A stretch of 64,000 bases of DNA from JANXSS01 sp025356535 (lineage in GTDB: Bacteria > Pseudomonadota > Gammaproteobacteria > Burkholderiales > Burkholderiaceae_D): the NCBI GenBank assembly GCA_043762325.1, contig JAYUMU010000140.1, positions 1 through 64,000 on the forward strand, written 5' to 3'. The translations under genes and the position numbers were made by a program. Positions 35,007-43,201 of this stretch are shown here, one piece after another; position 1 is the stretch's first letter, and each line of letters starts with the position of its first letter. The notes under the pieces are model-generated. The model was not told the origin of the DNA, did no database searches, and was given only the letters and a program-made list of their open reading frames with translations.

Positions 35007-35517
35007 GATTTTTCCTTGAAAATTTATGTTCGAGAAGATGTTTTTTTAGGTCTGGTTCAAAGTCTAGCCAAGGCCAGCATCCATTCCGATAGGACAGCGC
35101 CTGATTCGCCTGTAAGACAATGTGAGGGCATTTTTGCATCGGATGCCAATGCGTTGCTGCTGTACAGGTACGTGTAACCGGCGCTTGCATTTCGAAGGTA
35201 GCGGTAATCGAGTGTAGGTGCTCGCCTACGGCCGGTTCGCCATGTTGCTGATGGCAGTCCCACGTCACTTGCCCGACACTTGGCGCTGACAGGCGTTGCG
35301 TCGCGAAAGACGCGCGCAACGGCCCTCGGACCGGGGCACGCCGTGTATTTCGGGGAATAAGCGGGCGGGCGCGCGTACCACGCTGCTGCCGCAGGAAGAG
35401 ACACGTTACAATCGGTGCGATGCGCCTGTTACGGGCGTAACTGCGTTCGCCCGAGGGCGTACCTGTCCACCTTGAAACGGCAAGTGCCGGTGCCCGCGCC
35501 GGTCGCGTAATATTTAT
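35007..35517. other. non-coding region between the PA2169 gene and a response regulator
   Basis: This stretch carries the two divergent promoter regions. The first 50 bases are AT-rich with a run of seven T, and AATATTTATATG abuts the response-regulator start. A leftward open frame at 35057-35404 has no recognisable product and GC-rich codon bias unlike its neighbours, so I do not call it a gene. No RNA gene or repeat is evident. Confidence 0.5.
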
Positions 35518-36150
35518 ATGATAAAAATTCTCGTAGTTGATGACCACGCCGTGGTGCGTGCCGGCGTTCAATATTTCGTTGCTGACATACCCGACATGCA
35601 GATCGCCGGCGAAGCCGGTACCGCTGAAGAAGCAATTCGTCTGATACGGGCGCAGGATTGGGACATTGTCCTGCTCGACATCGCCATGCCCGACAAAAGC
35701 GGCGTCGAGGTCCTCAAGCAGATCAAGCGCGAAAAGCCGAATCTGCCGGTCCTCATTCTCAGCATGCATCCCGAAAATCGCTATGCGGTGCAGATCCTGC
35801 GCAGCGGCGCCTCGGGTTACGTGCAGAAGGAAGCGCTGGCAACCGAGCTCGTCACGGCAATCCAGACCATCATGCGCGGCCACAAGTACATCAGTTATGC
35901 CGTGGCGGAACTGCTGACGATGGACCCCGACACCGACACCGACAAACCGCTGCACGAAACGCTTTCGGCAAGGGAATACGAAATTTTCTACAAGCTCAGC
36001 CAGGGCGACGGTGTCACCAAGATCGCCGATGAACTGTGCCTGAGCGTCAAGACGGTGAGCACCTATCGCGCCCGGGTCCTGCAGAAAATGAACATGACAA
36101 GCAATGCCGACATTATCTATTACGCGATCAAGCAAAACCTGATCGATTGA
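35518..36150 (+). CDS. NarL/FixJ-type response regulator
   Basis: The 210-residue protein has a receiver domain (1-120; acidic pair Asp8/Asp9, phospho-acceptor Asp54 in LLDIAMP, conserved Lys in VQKEA) and a LuxR-type helix-turn-helix (about 145-208, LSAREYEIFYKLSQGDGVTKIADELCLSVKTVSTYRARV). It activates or represses promoters when phosphorylated. No histidine kinase is nearby. There is no Shine-Dalgarno sequence before the start, and the leader is the AT-rich AATATTTAT, suggesting leaderless or weak translation. Confidence 0.92.
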   Translation: MIKILVVDDHAVVRAGVQYFVADIPDMQIAGEAGTAEEAIRLIRAQDWDIVLLDIAMPDKSGVEVLKQIKREKPNLPVLILSMHPENRYAVQILRSGASGYVQKEALATELVTAIQTIMRGHKYISYAVAELLTMDPDTDTDKPLHETLSAREYEIFYKLSQGDGVTKIADELCLSVKTVSTYRARVLQKMNMTSNADIIYYAIKQNLID

Positions 36151-36231
36151 CGCCGCCTCAGGCGCCGTCGCACCTGCCGTCTTGCGGCATGACAATCATC
36201 TGCCGTAAATGGACGCATCAGCGCAACGATC

Positions 36232-36654
36232 ATGAATCAACCGCCTGCCGCAACGACCGCTTCGACCAACCCCCTGAGGGTCTTCCTGGTCGAAGATTCG
36301 GCGGCAGTCCGGGAACTGATCATCGAGAACCTGTCGGATATTCCCGGCCTGCTTTTCACCGGCTTTGCCGACACGGAAATTGATGCGCTGTCACGCTTGA
36401 AACAGGAAGCCCAGGACGTCGTCATTTTCGACATCGAACTCAAGCAGGGCAATGGCATCAGCCTGCTGCGCAGCCTGGCTGCCGCCGGCCTGCTGCGGCA
36501 GAACCTGAAGATAATTTTCAGCAATAACGTCAGTACGGCCTACCGCCGCGTCGGCCAGCAATACGGCGTCCAGTATTTTTTCGACAAGACCTCCGACCTG
36601 TCGCAACTGCGCCTTTTGCTTTTGCGACTGACACAAGGCGTGACGCAGAATTGA
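36232..36654 (+). CDS. stand-alone receiver-domain response regulator
   Basis: The 140-residue protein is a receiver domain with no output domain. The acidic pocket is Glu21/Asp22, the phospho-acceptor Asp67 (IFDIEL) and the conserved Lys sits in FFDKTSD. Such CheY-like proteins act by binding another protein or passing phosphate along a relay. It follows the NarL-type gene by 82 bp on the same strand, so a shared signalling role is plausible but unproven. Confidence 0.9.
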   Translation: MNQPPAATTASTNPLRVFLVEDSAAVRELIIENLSDIPGLLFTGFADTEIDALSRLKQEAQDVVIFDIELKQGNGISLLRSLAAAGLLRQNLKIIFSNNVSTAYRRVGQQYGVQYFFDKTSDLSQLRLLLLRLTQGVTQN

Positions 36655-36822
36655 CAGGGCGCATCTTTGCGCTGCGCTGTCGGAGCCAAAATAAACGGTC
36701 CTGCCGCCCTTTGCCGTTGTCGGTGTAATCCCACACCCGAATGGCACGATCACTGATTTGGCAGATTGCACCGCTATGTGATGATTCGCACACTCAATTC
36801 AATTCCAAACGGGGAGTGTTTC

Positions 36823-37680
36823 ATGCCATCAGCCTTGAACAGCATCAACAGCACCGAAAAGCGGACCACGCAAAACCAGAGCGCGATTGCCGCAATCAAG
36901 GCAAAAGCAGCCAGGGGATTGATGCAGCCGGGATTGCGGGCTGTCACGCCAGTGCGCCTGGCCGGACTGTACGGTCACAATCCGCGCCAGAATCATTTGC
37001 TCGCCGGCTTGCCCAATGCCGATTACGATCGCATCCTGCCGCACCTGGAATTCGTTTCGATGCCGTTTGGCATGACGGTTTGCGAGGCCGACACGGCCAT
37101 GCAGCATGCTTATTTCCTCACCAGCAGTATCGTGTCACTGATGTATGAAACCCGCGACGGTGCGTCGTCGGAAACTGCGGTGGTCGGCAATGAAGGCGTC
37201 GTCGGCGTTGCGCTGTTCATGGGCGGCGGTAACAGCCTCAATCGCGCCATCGTCAAGAGCGCGGGTTATGGATTCCGCCTCAAGGCCAGCTTGCTGAAAG
37301 AAGAATTCAGCCGTGGCGGCCCGTTGCAACAGATGCTGCTGCGCTATACGCAGGCGCTGCTGACGCAAATGTCGCAGACCGCCGTCTGCAATCGGCATCA
37401 CAGCGTTGTGCAACAGCTATGCCGCTGGTTGTTGCTGTCCCTGGATCGCCTGCCATCGAATGAAATGAGCATGACGCAAGGCCTGATCGCAAACATGCTG
37501 GGCGTGCGCCGCGAAAGCGTTGCCGAAGCTGCCGGCAAGCTGCAGGACGAAGGCCTGATTCACTACAGCCGCGGTCATATCACCATCATCAATAGGGTAG
37601 GCCTCGAAGCGCGGGTTTGCGAATGCTACGCTGGCGTGAAAAAAGAATACGACCGCCTGTTGACCGACAAGGCCGCCTGA
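36823..37680 (+). CDS. Crp/Fnr-family transcriptional regulator
   Basis: I start at ATG 36823, behind GGGGAG; the frame is open upstream without a ribosome site. The 285-residue protein has a disordered N-terminus (1-45), a cyclic-nucleotide-binding-like beta-roll (about 60-180, FVSMPFGMTVCEADTAMQHAYFL) and a C-terminal winged helix-turn-helix (about 215-265, GLIANMLGVRRESVAEAAGKL). The four-cysteine FNR cluster is missing and the cAMP-binding arginine and serine are not obvious, so the signal is unknown. A terminator follows directly. Confidence 0.9.
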   Translation: MPSALNSINSTEKRTTQNQSAIAAIKAKAARGLMQPGLRAVTPVRLAGLYGHNPRQNHLLAGLPNADYDRILPHLEFVSMPFGMTVCEADTAMQHAYFLTSSIVSLMYETRDGASSETAVVGNEGVVGVALFMGGGNSLNRAIVKSAGYGFRLKASLLKEEFSRGGPLQQMLLRYTQALLTQMSQTAVCNRHHSVVQQLCRWLLLSLDRLPSNEMSMTQGLIANMLGVRRESVAEAAGKLQDEGLIHYSRGHITIINRVGLEARVCECYAGVKKEYDRLLTDKAA

Positions 37681-37711
37681 CGATTGTCTCGTGTCATGGA
37701 CGCGATGAAAT

Positions 37712-37734
37712 GACCGCGGAAGGCGGTCGTTTTT
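37712..37734 (+). terminator. intrinsic terminator after the Crp/Fnr-family gene
   Basis: GACCGC and GCGGTC form a 6-bp stem with a 5-base loop, followed by GTTTTT, about 30 bases after the stop codon. Confidence 0.7.
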
Positions 37735-37807
37735 ACGTGATGTGCCCGCTGCTGTCTTGGCAACAGCGGTTCAACCTTCCATTTGCAGCTGCATGCCCAG
37801 GCGAAGC

Positions 37808-38269
37808 CTATCCGGGCATTCGCCGAAACTGACAGGTCGCAGCCTGGCGCGCCACGAAATCGAGCAGCACGTCGGCGTCGAGCGGCTTGACGAGATGATG
37901 ATCGAAACCGGCAGCGCGAGAGCGTGCCCGGTCGCTCTCATGCCCGTAGCCGGTGACAGCCGCCAACACGATATTGCGTTGGCCGGCGGCGTTACGCAGC
38001 GCGGCAGCAAGCTCATAGCCATTCATGCCCGGCAGCCCGATATCACACAGCACGAGGTGCGGCACGAACAGGCTGCTTGCGGCCAGTGCGGCTGGACCAT
38101 CCAGCGCGGTCTGCACGCAGTATCCTAAAAGCTCCAGCAATGCTGCCATGGATTCATTGGCATCGGCATTGTCGTCCACCAGCAAGATGCGATAGTCGGC
38201 CGGCGCAACCGGGGCGGCCGGCGACGACGTATCGTCATCGATCCGTGCCACATGTTCTGTTGACGTCAT
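37808..38269 (-). CDS. receiver-domain response regulator (hybrid-kinase-type receiver)
   Basis: The 153-residue protein is a single receiver after a polar N-terminus of about 25 residues. It has ILLVDDNADANESMAALLELLGY at the start of the domain, phospho-acceptor Asp76 (LVLCDIGLPGMNGYELA) and a conserved Lys in HHLVKPLD. The style is that of receivers found at the end of hybrid histidine kinases, here as a free protein. It is the third receiver in 3 kb without a local kinase. Confidence 0.9.
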   Translation of the reverse strand: MTSTEHVARIDDDTSSPAAPVAPADYRILLVDDNADANESMAALLELLGYCVQTALDGPAALAASSLFVPHLVLCDIGLPGMNGYELAAALRNAAGQRNIVLAAVTGYGHESDRARSRAAGFDHHLVKPLDADVLLDFVARQAATCQFRRMPG

Positions 38270-38359
38270 CGTGGGAATTCCTGTGGTTTGCCAATGAAGA
38301 CTGCCGGCGAAATATTAGCAGACTACGCACGCCGCTATGCATGCAAAGGCCCAAATGCA

Positions 38360-38395
38360 GCGATCCCGACATGTCTTTCGACACATCGGGATCGC
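38360..38395. repeat. long inverted repeat between the response-regulator and lmo0937-family genes
   Basis: GCGATCCCGA at 38360-38369 pairs with TCGGGATCGC at 38386-38395, and after two mismatches four more inner pairs extend the stem. The hairpin lies downstream of the leftward lmo0937-type gene. No T-run follows on either strand, so it could be a Rho-type pause, an mRNA stabiliser or an operator. Confidence 0.5.
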
Positions 38396-38453
38396 ATGAT
38401 CATTCGGCCTGCTTCGACTGCACGCTGCGCCTTCGCCGGGCGCCGGCTTTCGG

Positions 38454-38603
38454 TTAAAGTACCTTGCGCCCGCTAATTACCCGCAGCAGTATCACGACAA
38501 TTGCGATGACCAGCAGAATGTGAATGAAGCCGCCTATTGTGTACGACGTCACCAGGCCCAGCAACCATAGAAGGATCAGCACGACGGCGATTGTATAGAG
38601 CAT
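38454..38603 (-). CDS. lmo0937-family small membrane protein
   Basis: This 49-residue protein has AGGAGG seven bases before the ATG, one of the strongest ribosome sites in the window. It consists of two hydrophobic helices (about 2-18 and 23-40) joined by a short turn (TSYTIGGF), ending ISGRKVL. That is the layout of the lmo0937 family, often found near stress and Crp/Fnr genes in betaproteobacteria. The function is unknown; membrane-stress adaptation is inference from neighbourhood. Confidence 0.85.
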   Translation of the reverse strand: MLYTIAVVLILLWLLGLVTSYTIGGFIHILLVIAIVVILLRVISGRKVL

Positions 38604-38709
38604 GTTAAAACCTCCTGATGTTTTGATTCATGGAATGCGTTACGACGGTTTTACACAATTCGCAGTGCGCCAGGCTCAATCAACCTGACGCTGATGAAGA
38701 GCTAAAAAC

Positions 38710-38925
38710 TTATTTACCGACCTGATTGCCGATCACGCCGCCGACGGCTGCGCCACCGATCGTGCCGGCAGCACCGCCACCGGTGAGAACGGAGCCGGCA
38801 ACGCCGCCAACCGCCGCGCCGATGGCTGTGTCCCTGTCACGCGTGGACATGCCAGAGCAGCCTGCCAGTGTTGCAAGGGCCAAGGCGGCAATGATCGTCG
38901 ATGTGATAGATTTTGAGGTAGTCAT
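38710..38925 (-). CDS. glycine-zipper small lipoprotein (OsmB-like)
   Basis: The start at 38925 has AGGGGG six bases upstream. The 71-residue product has a lipoprotein signal (lipobox LAGC, Cys at about residue 23). A glycine-zipper membrane segment follows (IGAAVGGVAGSVLTGGGAAGTIGG, then AVGGVIGNQVGK), matching the OsmB or glycine-zipper 2TM type. Such lipoproteins are commonly induced by osmotic or envelope stress. It lies beside the lmo0937-family gene, which suggests joint regulation. Confidence 0.85.
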   Translation of the reverse strand: MTTSKSITSTIIAALALATLAGCSGMSTRDRDTAIGAAVGGVAGSVLTGGGAAGTIGGAAVGGVIGNQVGK

Positions 38926-39027
38926 TTGAAGCCCCCTGAAGGTTTGGCAGCGCACTGCGCACAGCGCGACAGCATCGGTTAAAAAATTGAATCGTCTGGC
39001 AGCGTTGCGGCATGAACCGCTTCGCCA

Positions 39028-39105
39028 TCAGTGCATGAAGAAATAGATCACGACCAGCACAATCATGGACACGCCGAGCGCCCGGCCCAAGACGTACTTT
39101 CCCAT
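39028..39105 (-). CDS. putative 25-residue single-helix membrane protein
   Basis: GGAG stands six bases before an ATG that opens a 25-codon frame. The peptide MGKYVLGRALGVSMIVLVVI, then YFFMH, has a positively charged N-terminus and one hydrophobic helix. The ribosome site and clean membrane profile, beside two other tiny membrane-protein genes, favour a real gene. I do not recognise a family. Confidence 0.5.
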   Translation of the reverse strand: MGKYVLGRALGVSMIVLVVIYFFMH

Positions 39106-39588
39106 CACACGCTCCGTTTCCAATCTTGCACGCCGTCCGACTTGGCCTGGCTTACGATCCTGCATGAAACCACCGACTGTAGAACAGGGGAACTTTCCTG
39201 TGCATTGGTTGTTTCAATGTGTCGATATTAAAAGTAAAGATTGACGCAAGGTATCGGACGGCAGCCTAAAGCCTTGTAGGAATGACGGAAGTTGGGCGCA
39301 CAAACATGAGGAAATTATTACTAAATTTACAATATATTCGAGCTGCCGGCTACGACTGCACCAATACCTGAGGTGGTGCATTGTGCTTGCATAAATTGCA
39401 CAGGGCGGGAACGGTGATTCGCGGTGCAGCGGATTGATCGCAACGGTGGCGCGAACGTTTGGTTTTAACCCATGCAGCGGAGCAGCCACCGTTTATCCTT
39501 GCGGCGCCAAACGCCGTTTTTCGATCGAGCGTCATTCGTGTCATCGCTCGATCATTTTGTTTCAGCCATTTTTTTACAGGAGATCGAA
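39106..39588. other. AT-rich non-coding region before the Pro/Gln/Tyr-rich protein gene
   Basis: No gene is visible. Bases 39215-39345 are far more AT-rich than the rest of the window (for example around ATTATTACTAAATTTACAAT), with poly-purine stretches. Such islands in GC-rich genomes often hold promoters silenced by nucleoid proteins or mark transferred DNA. The nearest downstream start at 39589 has a good ribosome site. Confidence 0.55.
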
Positions 39589-40155
39589 ATGGGTTTGAAT
39601 TCGTATATGAAAGCGCATAACCGATTGATGGAGGCAAATGCCGCGGTTGAACGAGCCAATCGGGCGCGGGAACAGGCGCCGGCGCAGCCACCTGGTAATT
39701 CCGTGCCGCAGGGAGCGCCACGCGCGCCGTGGCCGCCGTCGATGCCGCCCCGCGCAGGTGAAGAAAAAGTGTATGACGAGAATTTCAACACCATCCCGCA
39801 ATCACAATGGCGGCCCCGTCCTCCGACGATGCCTTCAAGTTCGCACCGGTCCAACGCAGCGCCGCCGTACCCGCAAAACCCGCAATACCCGCAATACCCG
39901 CAATATCCACAACAACAGCAATACCCACAACATCAGCAATACCCACAGCCTGCACCGCCGCCGCTATACCCTCAACAACCTGCCCCTGCCCATCCGCAGG
40001 CGGCCCCGCATGCGCCCGACATCGAGAATCAGGCCGCGGCTGCCATCGTGGGCCAGTGCATGCCAACGGTCTGCTGCGTGGCAACTTTCGCTGGCATATC
40101 GGTGCTAGGCGGCATTGCCTATGCGATCTCCAGCAGGGCATCGAGCGGTTACTAG
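39589..40155 (+). CDS. Pro/Gln/Tyr-rich protein with C-terminal membrane segment, unrecognised
   Basis: AGGAGATCGAA precedes the ATG at 39589. The 188-residue protein begins with a short helix rich in Ala, Arg and Asn (LMEANAAVERANRAREQ). A Pro-rich region follows, then a repeat zone built from PQYPQYPQ and related units (about 93-115) mixed with Gln and His. The last 45 residues are hydrophobic, with a Cys cluster (QCMPTVCC) and a Gly-rich helix (FAGISVLGGIAYAI). There is no signal peptide. It could be a tail-anchored or secreted protein. I do not recognise a family or function. Confidence 0.7.
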   Translation: MGLNSYMKAHNRLMEANAAVERANRAREQAPAQPPGNSVPQGAPRAPWPPSMPPRAGEEKVYDENFNTIPQSQWRPRPPTMPSSSHRSNAAPPYPQNPQYPQYPQYPQQQQYPQHQQYPQPAPPPLYPQQPAPAHPQAAPHAPDIENQAAAAIVGQCMPTVCCVATFAGISVLGGIAYAISSRASSGY

Positions 40156-40301
40156 CGCTTTCGAAACCCGTGTTTTCTGTCTGCGGGCCCGCTGGCACAG
40201 GACAAGGCAGCGTGAGAGGGGTCGATCGGGGGTTGCATGATGGCTTCGAAGACTGACGCAGCGGATGCAAGACGAGGCCCGCTGCGGCAGCGATGCCCGG
40301 G

Positions 40302-40877
40302 TCAGCCGGCGCCGAGCGTCTTGTCGAGCAGGCGGTGCAGCGCAGCGAAATCGGGCTCGCCGACATAGCGCTTGATGATGCTGCCGTCTTTGTCGATCAA
40401 GAATGTGGTTGGCGTCAGCTTGACGTCGCCAAATGACTTTGCGAGTTGGTCCTGCGGATCGAGCGAGACGGTAAATGGCAGCTTGCGGGTCTCGGTGAAA
40501 TTCAGGACATAGTTCGGCGGGTCGTAGCTCATCGCCACTGCAATAAAATCCAGGCCGCGGTCCTTGTAGCGATTGTAGGTATCGACCATCTGCGGCATTT
40601 CGTGGACGCAAGTCGAGCAACTGGTCGCCCAGAAATTTACCATCACGACCTTGCCGCGCAGGCTTTTCAGGTCGATCCGCTGCCCCGAAAGGGAAGTAAA
40701 GGTCACATCCGGTGCGCTGGCGCGGGCGCTGAGCGACTGGTAGCCCGCTGCTGCGACCAGGAGCACGAGCGCGCCACCGACTGCCAGCAGGCTCAGGCGC
40801 CGCTTGCCGGAAGCTGCAGGCGCGGCACCGGGGACGGCGTAGGCGGGAATGGCGTCAGGTGATGGTTTCGTCGTCAT
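40302..40877 (-). CDS. TlpA-family membrane-anchored thiol-disulfide reductase
   Basis: The 191-residue protein has a 25-residue polar cytoplasmic start, one membrane helix (about 28-46) and a periplasmic thioredoxin fold with the redox motif WATSCSTC (Cys87, Cys90) and a cis-proline in TPTTFL. TlpA/ResA/SoxW proteins keep periplasmic thiols reduced. It is the last gene of a leftward soxY-soxZ-dsrE-tlpA run (gap to dsrE 111 bp). Maintenance of the SoxY carrier cysteine is a reasonable inference. Confidence 0.9.
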   Translation of the reverse strand: MTTKPSPDAIPAYAVPGAAPAASGKRRLSLLAVGGALVLLVAAAGYQSLSARASAPDVTFTSLSGQRIDLKSLRGKVVMVNFWATSCSTCVHEMPQMVDTYNRYKDRGLDFIAVAMSYDPPNYVLNFTETRKLPFTVSLDPQDQLAKSFGDVKLTPTTFLIDKDGSIIKRYVGEPDFAALHRLLDKTLGAG

Positions 40878-40988
40878 GGTCGTCGGTCGGATGTTGTCGC
40901 ACTGGGTGCATTATAGGCAGATCGACGCGTGACGGTGTTCGGGCAGACGCTGCCGCGGCGCGATGCAACCGGCCAAGGCTGCGGCAAC

Positions 40989-41438
40989 TCAGGGCCGCAG
41001 GTAGACGTATCCTTCCCTGGCCTGAAGGCGTGCCACTTCGACCACCCCAGCCGGCACCACCTTGGCTTCCAGAACCAGCCTGGATGGCGAGATATTGCGT
41101 GCAGTCAGTGTATTGCGGCACACCCTGAATTCAACCCCCTGCGAGGCCAGCGCCGCAACCTGGTCATCGAAGGGTTTGCCGGCGCGGTCGACCGCGCCTT
41201 CGATGAGAAAATTGATACCTTCGCCGTGCGCGACGACGACGATCTTCGTATCCGGCATTTCACGCAGGTGATTGCGGATGTTGCCAAGCCCGCGTGTTGC
41301 CTGGTCGATGCCATCGACCATGTGATAGACCACCTTGACCGGTTCGGGATTGGCCGCCAGCAGGTGGCTGCTGAAGCTGCCGGCGACGATGCCCAGCATG
41401 CCGCTACCGGCCATCTTGATGAAGGTACGTCGTTGCAT
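40989..41438 (-). CDS. DsrE-family protein with twin-arginine signal
   Basis: The 149-residue protein starts at ATG 41438 behind AGGAG. The N-terminus RRTFIKMAGSGMLGIVAG is a twin-arginine (Tat) signal cutting near LLAA (about residue 29). The body has the DsrE/TusD-like fold (VKVVYHMVDG, KIVVVAHGEGINFLIEG) with a Cys in EFRVCRNTL that may carry sulfane sulfur. Next to soxYZ it is probably a periplasmic sulfur carrier or binding partner. Confidence 0.88.
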   Translation of the reverse strand: MQRRTFIKMAGSGMLGIVAGSFSSHLLAANPEPVKVVYHMVDGIDQATRGLGNIRNHLREMPDTKIVVVAHGEGINFLIEGAVDRAGKPFDDQVAALASQGVEFRVCRNTLTARNISPSRLVLEAKVVPAGVVEVARLQAREGYVYLRP

Positions 41439-41482
41439 TGGATGCTCCTGTTTAGGCATTTGGCGGCCGGTGCGGTGTGCGT

Positions 41483-41794
41483 CTACGCAATGACCGCATC
41501 GTCGGCGCGTTTCTCGCCGAGGTTGTCGGTCCAGGTCACCGTGATCCGGTCGCCCTTTGCGCCGCCATTGAACCTGAAGCCCAAAAAAGGGTTTTTCGAG
41601 ATCGACGGGCCGAACTGCGCCGACAGGACTTCCCGGCCGTTGTGCAGCACGCTCAGTTGCTGGATGAAATGCGCCGGCACCAGCTTGCCGCCGGCGTCCT
41701 TGCGCAACCCGGTTTCCATGTCGTGCTGCATCAGCACCTTGACTTCGGTAACGCCACCCTGCTCGAGTGCGCGCACGCGCATCGGATCTGCCAT
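41483..41794 (-). CDS. soxZ: thiosulfate-oxidation carrier subunit SoxZ
   Basis: I start at ATG 41794 (GGGAG nine bases upstream), giving 103 residues. SoxZ lacks a signal peptide of its own and is exported with SoxY. The family motifs KVLMQHDMETGLRKD and PAHFIQQLSV, and the immunoglobulin-like end, are present. It forms the SoxYZ heterodimer that carries sulfur intermediates on the SoxY cysteine. It lies 75 bp after soxY. Confidence 0.93.
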   Translation of the reverse strand: MADPMRVRALEQGGVTEVKVLMQHDMETGLRKDAGGKLVPAHFIQQLSVLHNGREVLSAQFGPSISKNPFLGFRFNGGAKGDRITVTWTDNLGEKRADDAVIA

Positions 41795-41869
41795 GTTGTG
41801 TCTCCCGGGCTTCATGCCCTGTTCATTCAAGCCTGTCGAAGGCGCGCGTCGGCTGCGCCGTCGCCCCTG

Positions 41870-42334
41870 TCAGCCGCCGCAGCCGCCGAGCGTGACCTTG
41901 ATTTCTTTGCTGGCAACCAGCCATTTGCCATCGACCTTTGCCAGCGCGTAGACGTTCGATGTCTGCGCCATCTTTACCCGCGTCGACACATAGGCCTCGG
42001 TACCTGCCGGAATGGTGAAATTGGCAGACAGGGCATTCGGGTTCTTTTCCACCAGAATGGCGATCTGTTGAACGTTCGGCAGCGATGTCGTGACGCTGAT
42101 CGGCACCACCGCGCCATTTTCAGCGATCTCGGGTGCATTGATGAGCAGGTGGATCGACGGCGCAGCACTGCGGCCGCCGAGCGCCTTGACGGTGTCGTTG
42201 AGATTCTTGGTGTCGAACGCAGCGCTGTTCCAGCCTTCTGCGGCCAGCGCTTCAAGGGGAGACATCAAGCCTGTCGCGACTGCCAGGCCAAGTACGGTGG
42301 ACAGTCGCAATGCGTCGCGACGTTGCTGATTCAT
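41870..42334 (-). CDS. soxY: thiosulfate-oxidation carrier subunit SoxY
   Basis: The 154-residue protein has a Tat signal (RRDALRLSTVLGLAVATG, cutting near ALAA) and the invariant C-terminal swinging arm GGCGG, with Cys152 as the sulfur carrier. Sulfur compounds are covalently attached to this cysteine during oxidation by the Sox enzymes. No soxXA, soxB or soxCD gene is present in the window. The cluster is thus either one part of a dispersed Sox system or a separate SoxYZ-based carrier. Confidence 0.95.
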   Translation of the reverse strand: MNQQRRDALRLSTVLGLAVATGLMSPLEALAAEGWNSAAFDTKNLNDTVKALGGRSAAPSIHLLINAPEIAENGAVVPISVTTSLPNVQQIAILVEKNPNALSANFTIPAGTEAYVSTRVKMAQTSNVYALAKVDGKWLVASKEIKVTLGGCGG

Positions 42335-42480
42335 GCTGGATCTCCAATGGTATTGCCGGCCTGCCGTTTGCGCTGCCGAGCCCGGAGTTTAAAATGCTTT
42401 TGAAAAACCTGCCGAGACAGAATCGTAATTAGGTTATGCGAACACTGCGGCACGGCGTGTGTCGCCGTCGCGCACGGGTC

Positions 42481-43086
42481 TTACGGCCGCTGCTGAAGCG
42501 GCGCGCGGTTCTGGCCACGCCGGTCCTCGGCGCTGCGGATCGCCTGCAGTGGCGCGGCGCGGCGAAAGCCGAACAGGGTGGCCAGCATCGAGCCCGGGAA
42601 CTGCGTGATTGCCTGGTTATATCGGGCAACGCTGTCGTTGTAGGCCTGCTGCGCAAAGGCCAGCCGGCTCTCGGTGCTGCCCAGGTCGCGCGCCAGCGCC
42701 AGCATGGCGGCGTCGCTCCAGAGTGCATGACAGCCATGCGACAGGGTCAGCAGTTGTTCCAGGCGGATCGCCAGCGCGGCTTCGGCAGCGGCCATGCAGT
42801 CGACCGCTGCCGCGTCGGTCGGGTCGTCGGCGGCCAGCACGCTTGCGGTGAATGCCTGGTTGCGCGCAGCGGTGACGCCGTCGAGCACCGGATGCTCATG
42901 CATCAGGTAGCCTCTGACACTGTCGACCAGCGCCGGCACCAGGTTGTGCCGCCGTTTCGACTGCGCATCGACCTGCAGGAATGCCGCCTTGAAACCGGTA
43001 CGCAGGCCCACCAGGCGGTTATAGGCACCGACGGCCCAGAACATCGGCAGCAACACGCAGGCGAGCAAGATCAGCCACGTTGTCAT
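42481..43086 (-). CDS. LemA-family protein
   Basis: The 201-residue protein has an N-terminal membrane helix (about 4-20) and the LemA helical core (NRLVGLRTGFKAAFLQVDAQSKRRHNLVPALVDSVRGYL, then YNDSVARYNQAITQFPGSMLA). LemA proteins are of unknown biochemical function and are often found with TPM-domain or peptidase genes, which are absent here. A terminator upstream separates it from the dolP operon. Confidence 0.88.
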   Translation of the reverse strand: MTTWLILLACVLLPMFWAVGAYNRLVGLRTGFKAAFLQVDAQSKRRHNLVPALVDSVRGYLMHEHPVLDGVTAARNQAFTASVLAADDPTDAAAVDCMAAAEAALAIRLEQLLTLSHGCHALWSDAAMLALARDLGSTESRLAFAQQAYNDSVARYNQAITQFPGSMLATLFGFRRAAPLQAIRSAEDRRGQNRAPLQQRP

Positions 43087-43097
43087 GTCTGTCCCAG

Positions 43098-43130
43098 AAA
43101 AAAAGCCGCCCGACGGACGCCGGGCGGCTT
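43098..43130 (-). terminator. intrinsic terminator after dolP
   Basis: On the minus strand an 8-bp stem GCCGCCCG / CGGGCGGC with an 8-base loop is followed by seven T. It lies 72 bp downstream of the dolP stop and just before the lemA start. Confidence 0.9.
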
Positions 43131-43201
43131 AAATATAGCATCGAAAAAAATCGCTGCCGGTGGGGTTCGCGCAAGCTTCGGTCGGAACGCCCGCCGTTGC
43201 A

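Noticed and set aside
35057..35404. 115-codon leftward open frame in the region before the response regulator
   Set aside because: It has no ribosome site, no recognisable domain and a composition like random GC-rich sequence.
39373..39392. possible sigma-54 promoter (TGGTGC and TTGCA-like words)
   Set aside because: The GG to GC spacing is 12 rather than the required 10 bases.
39860..39960. repeat zone that might have been a CRISPR-like or intergenic array
   Set aside because: It lies within an open coding frame and encodes PQY-type amino-acid repeats, with no spacers between regular repeats.
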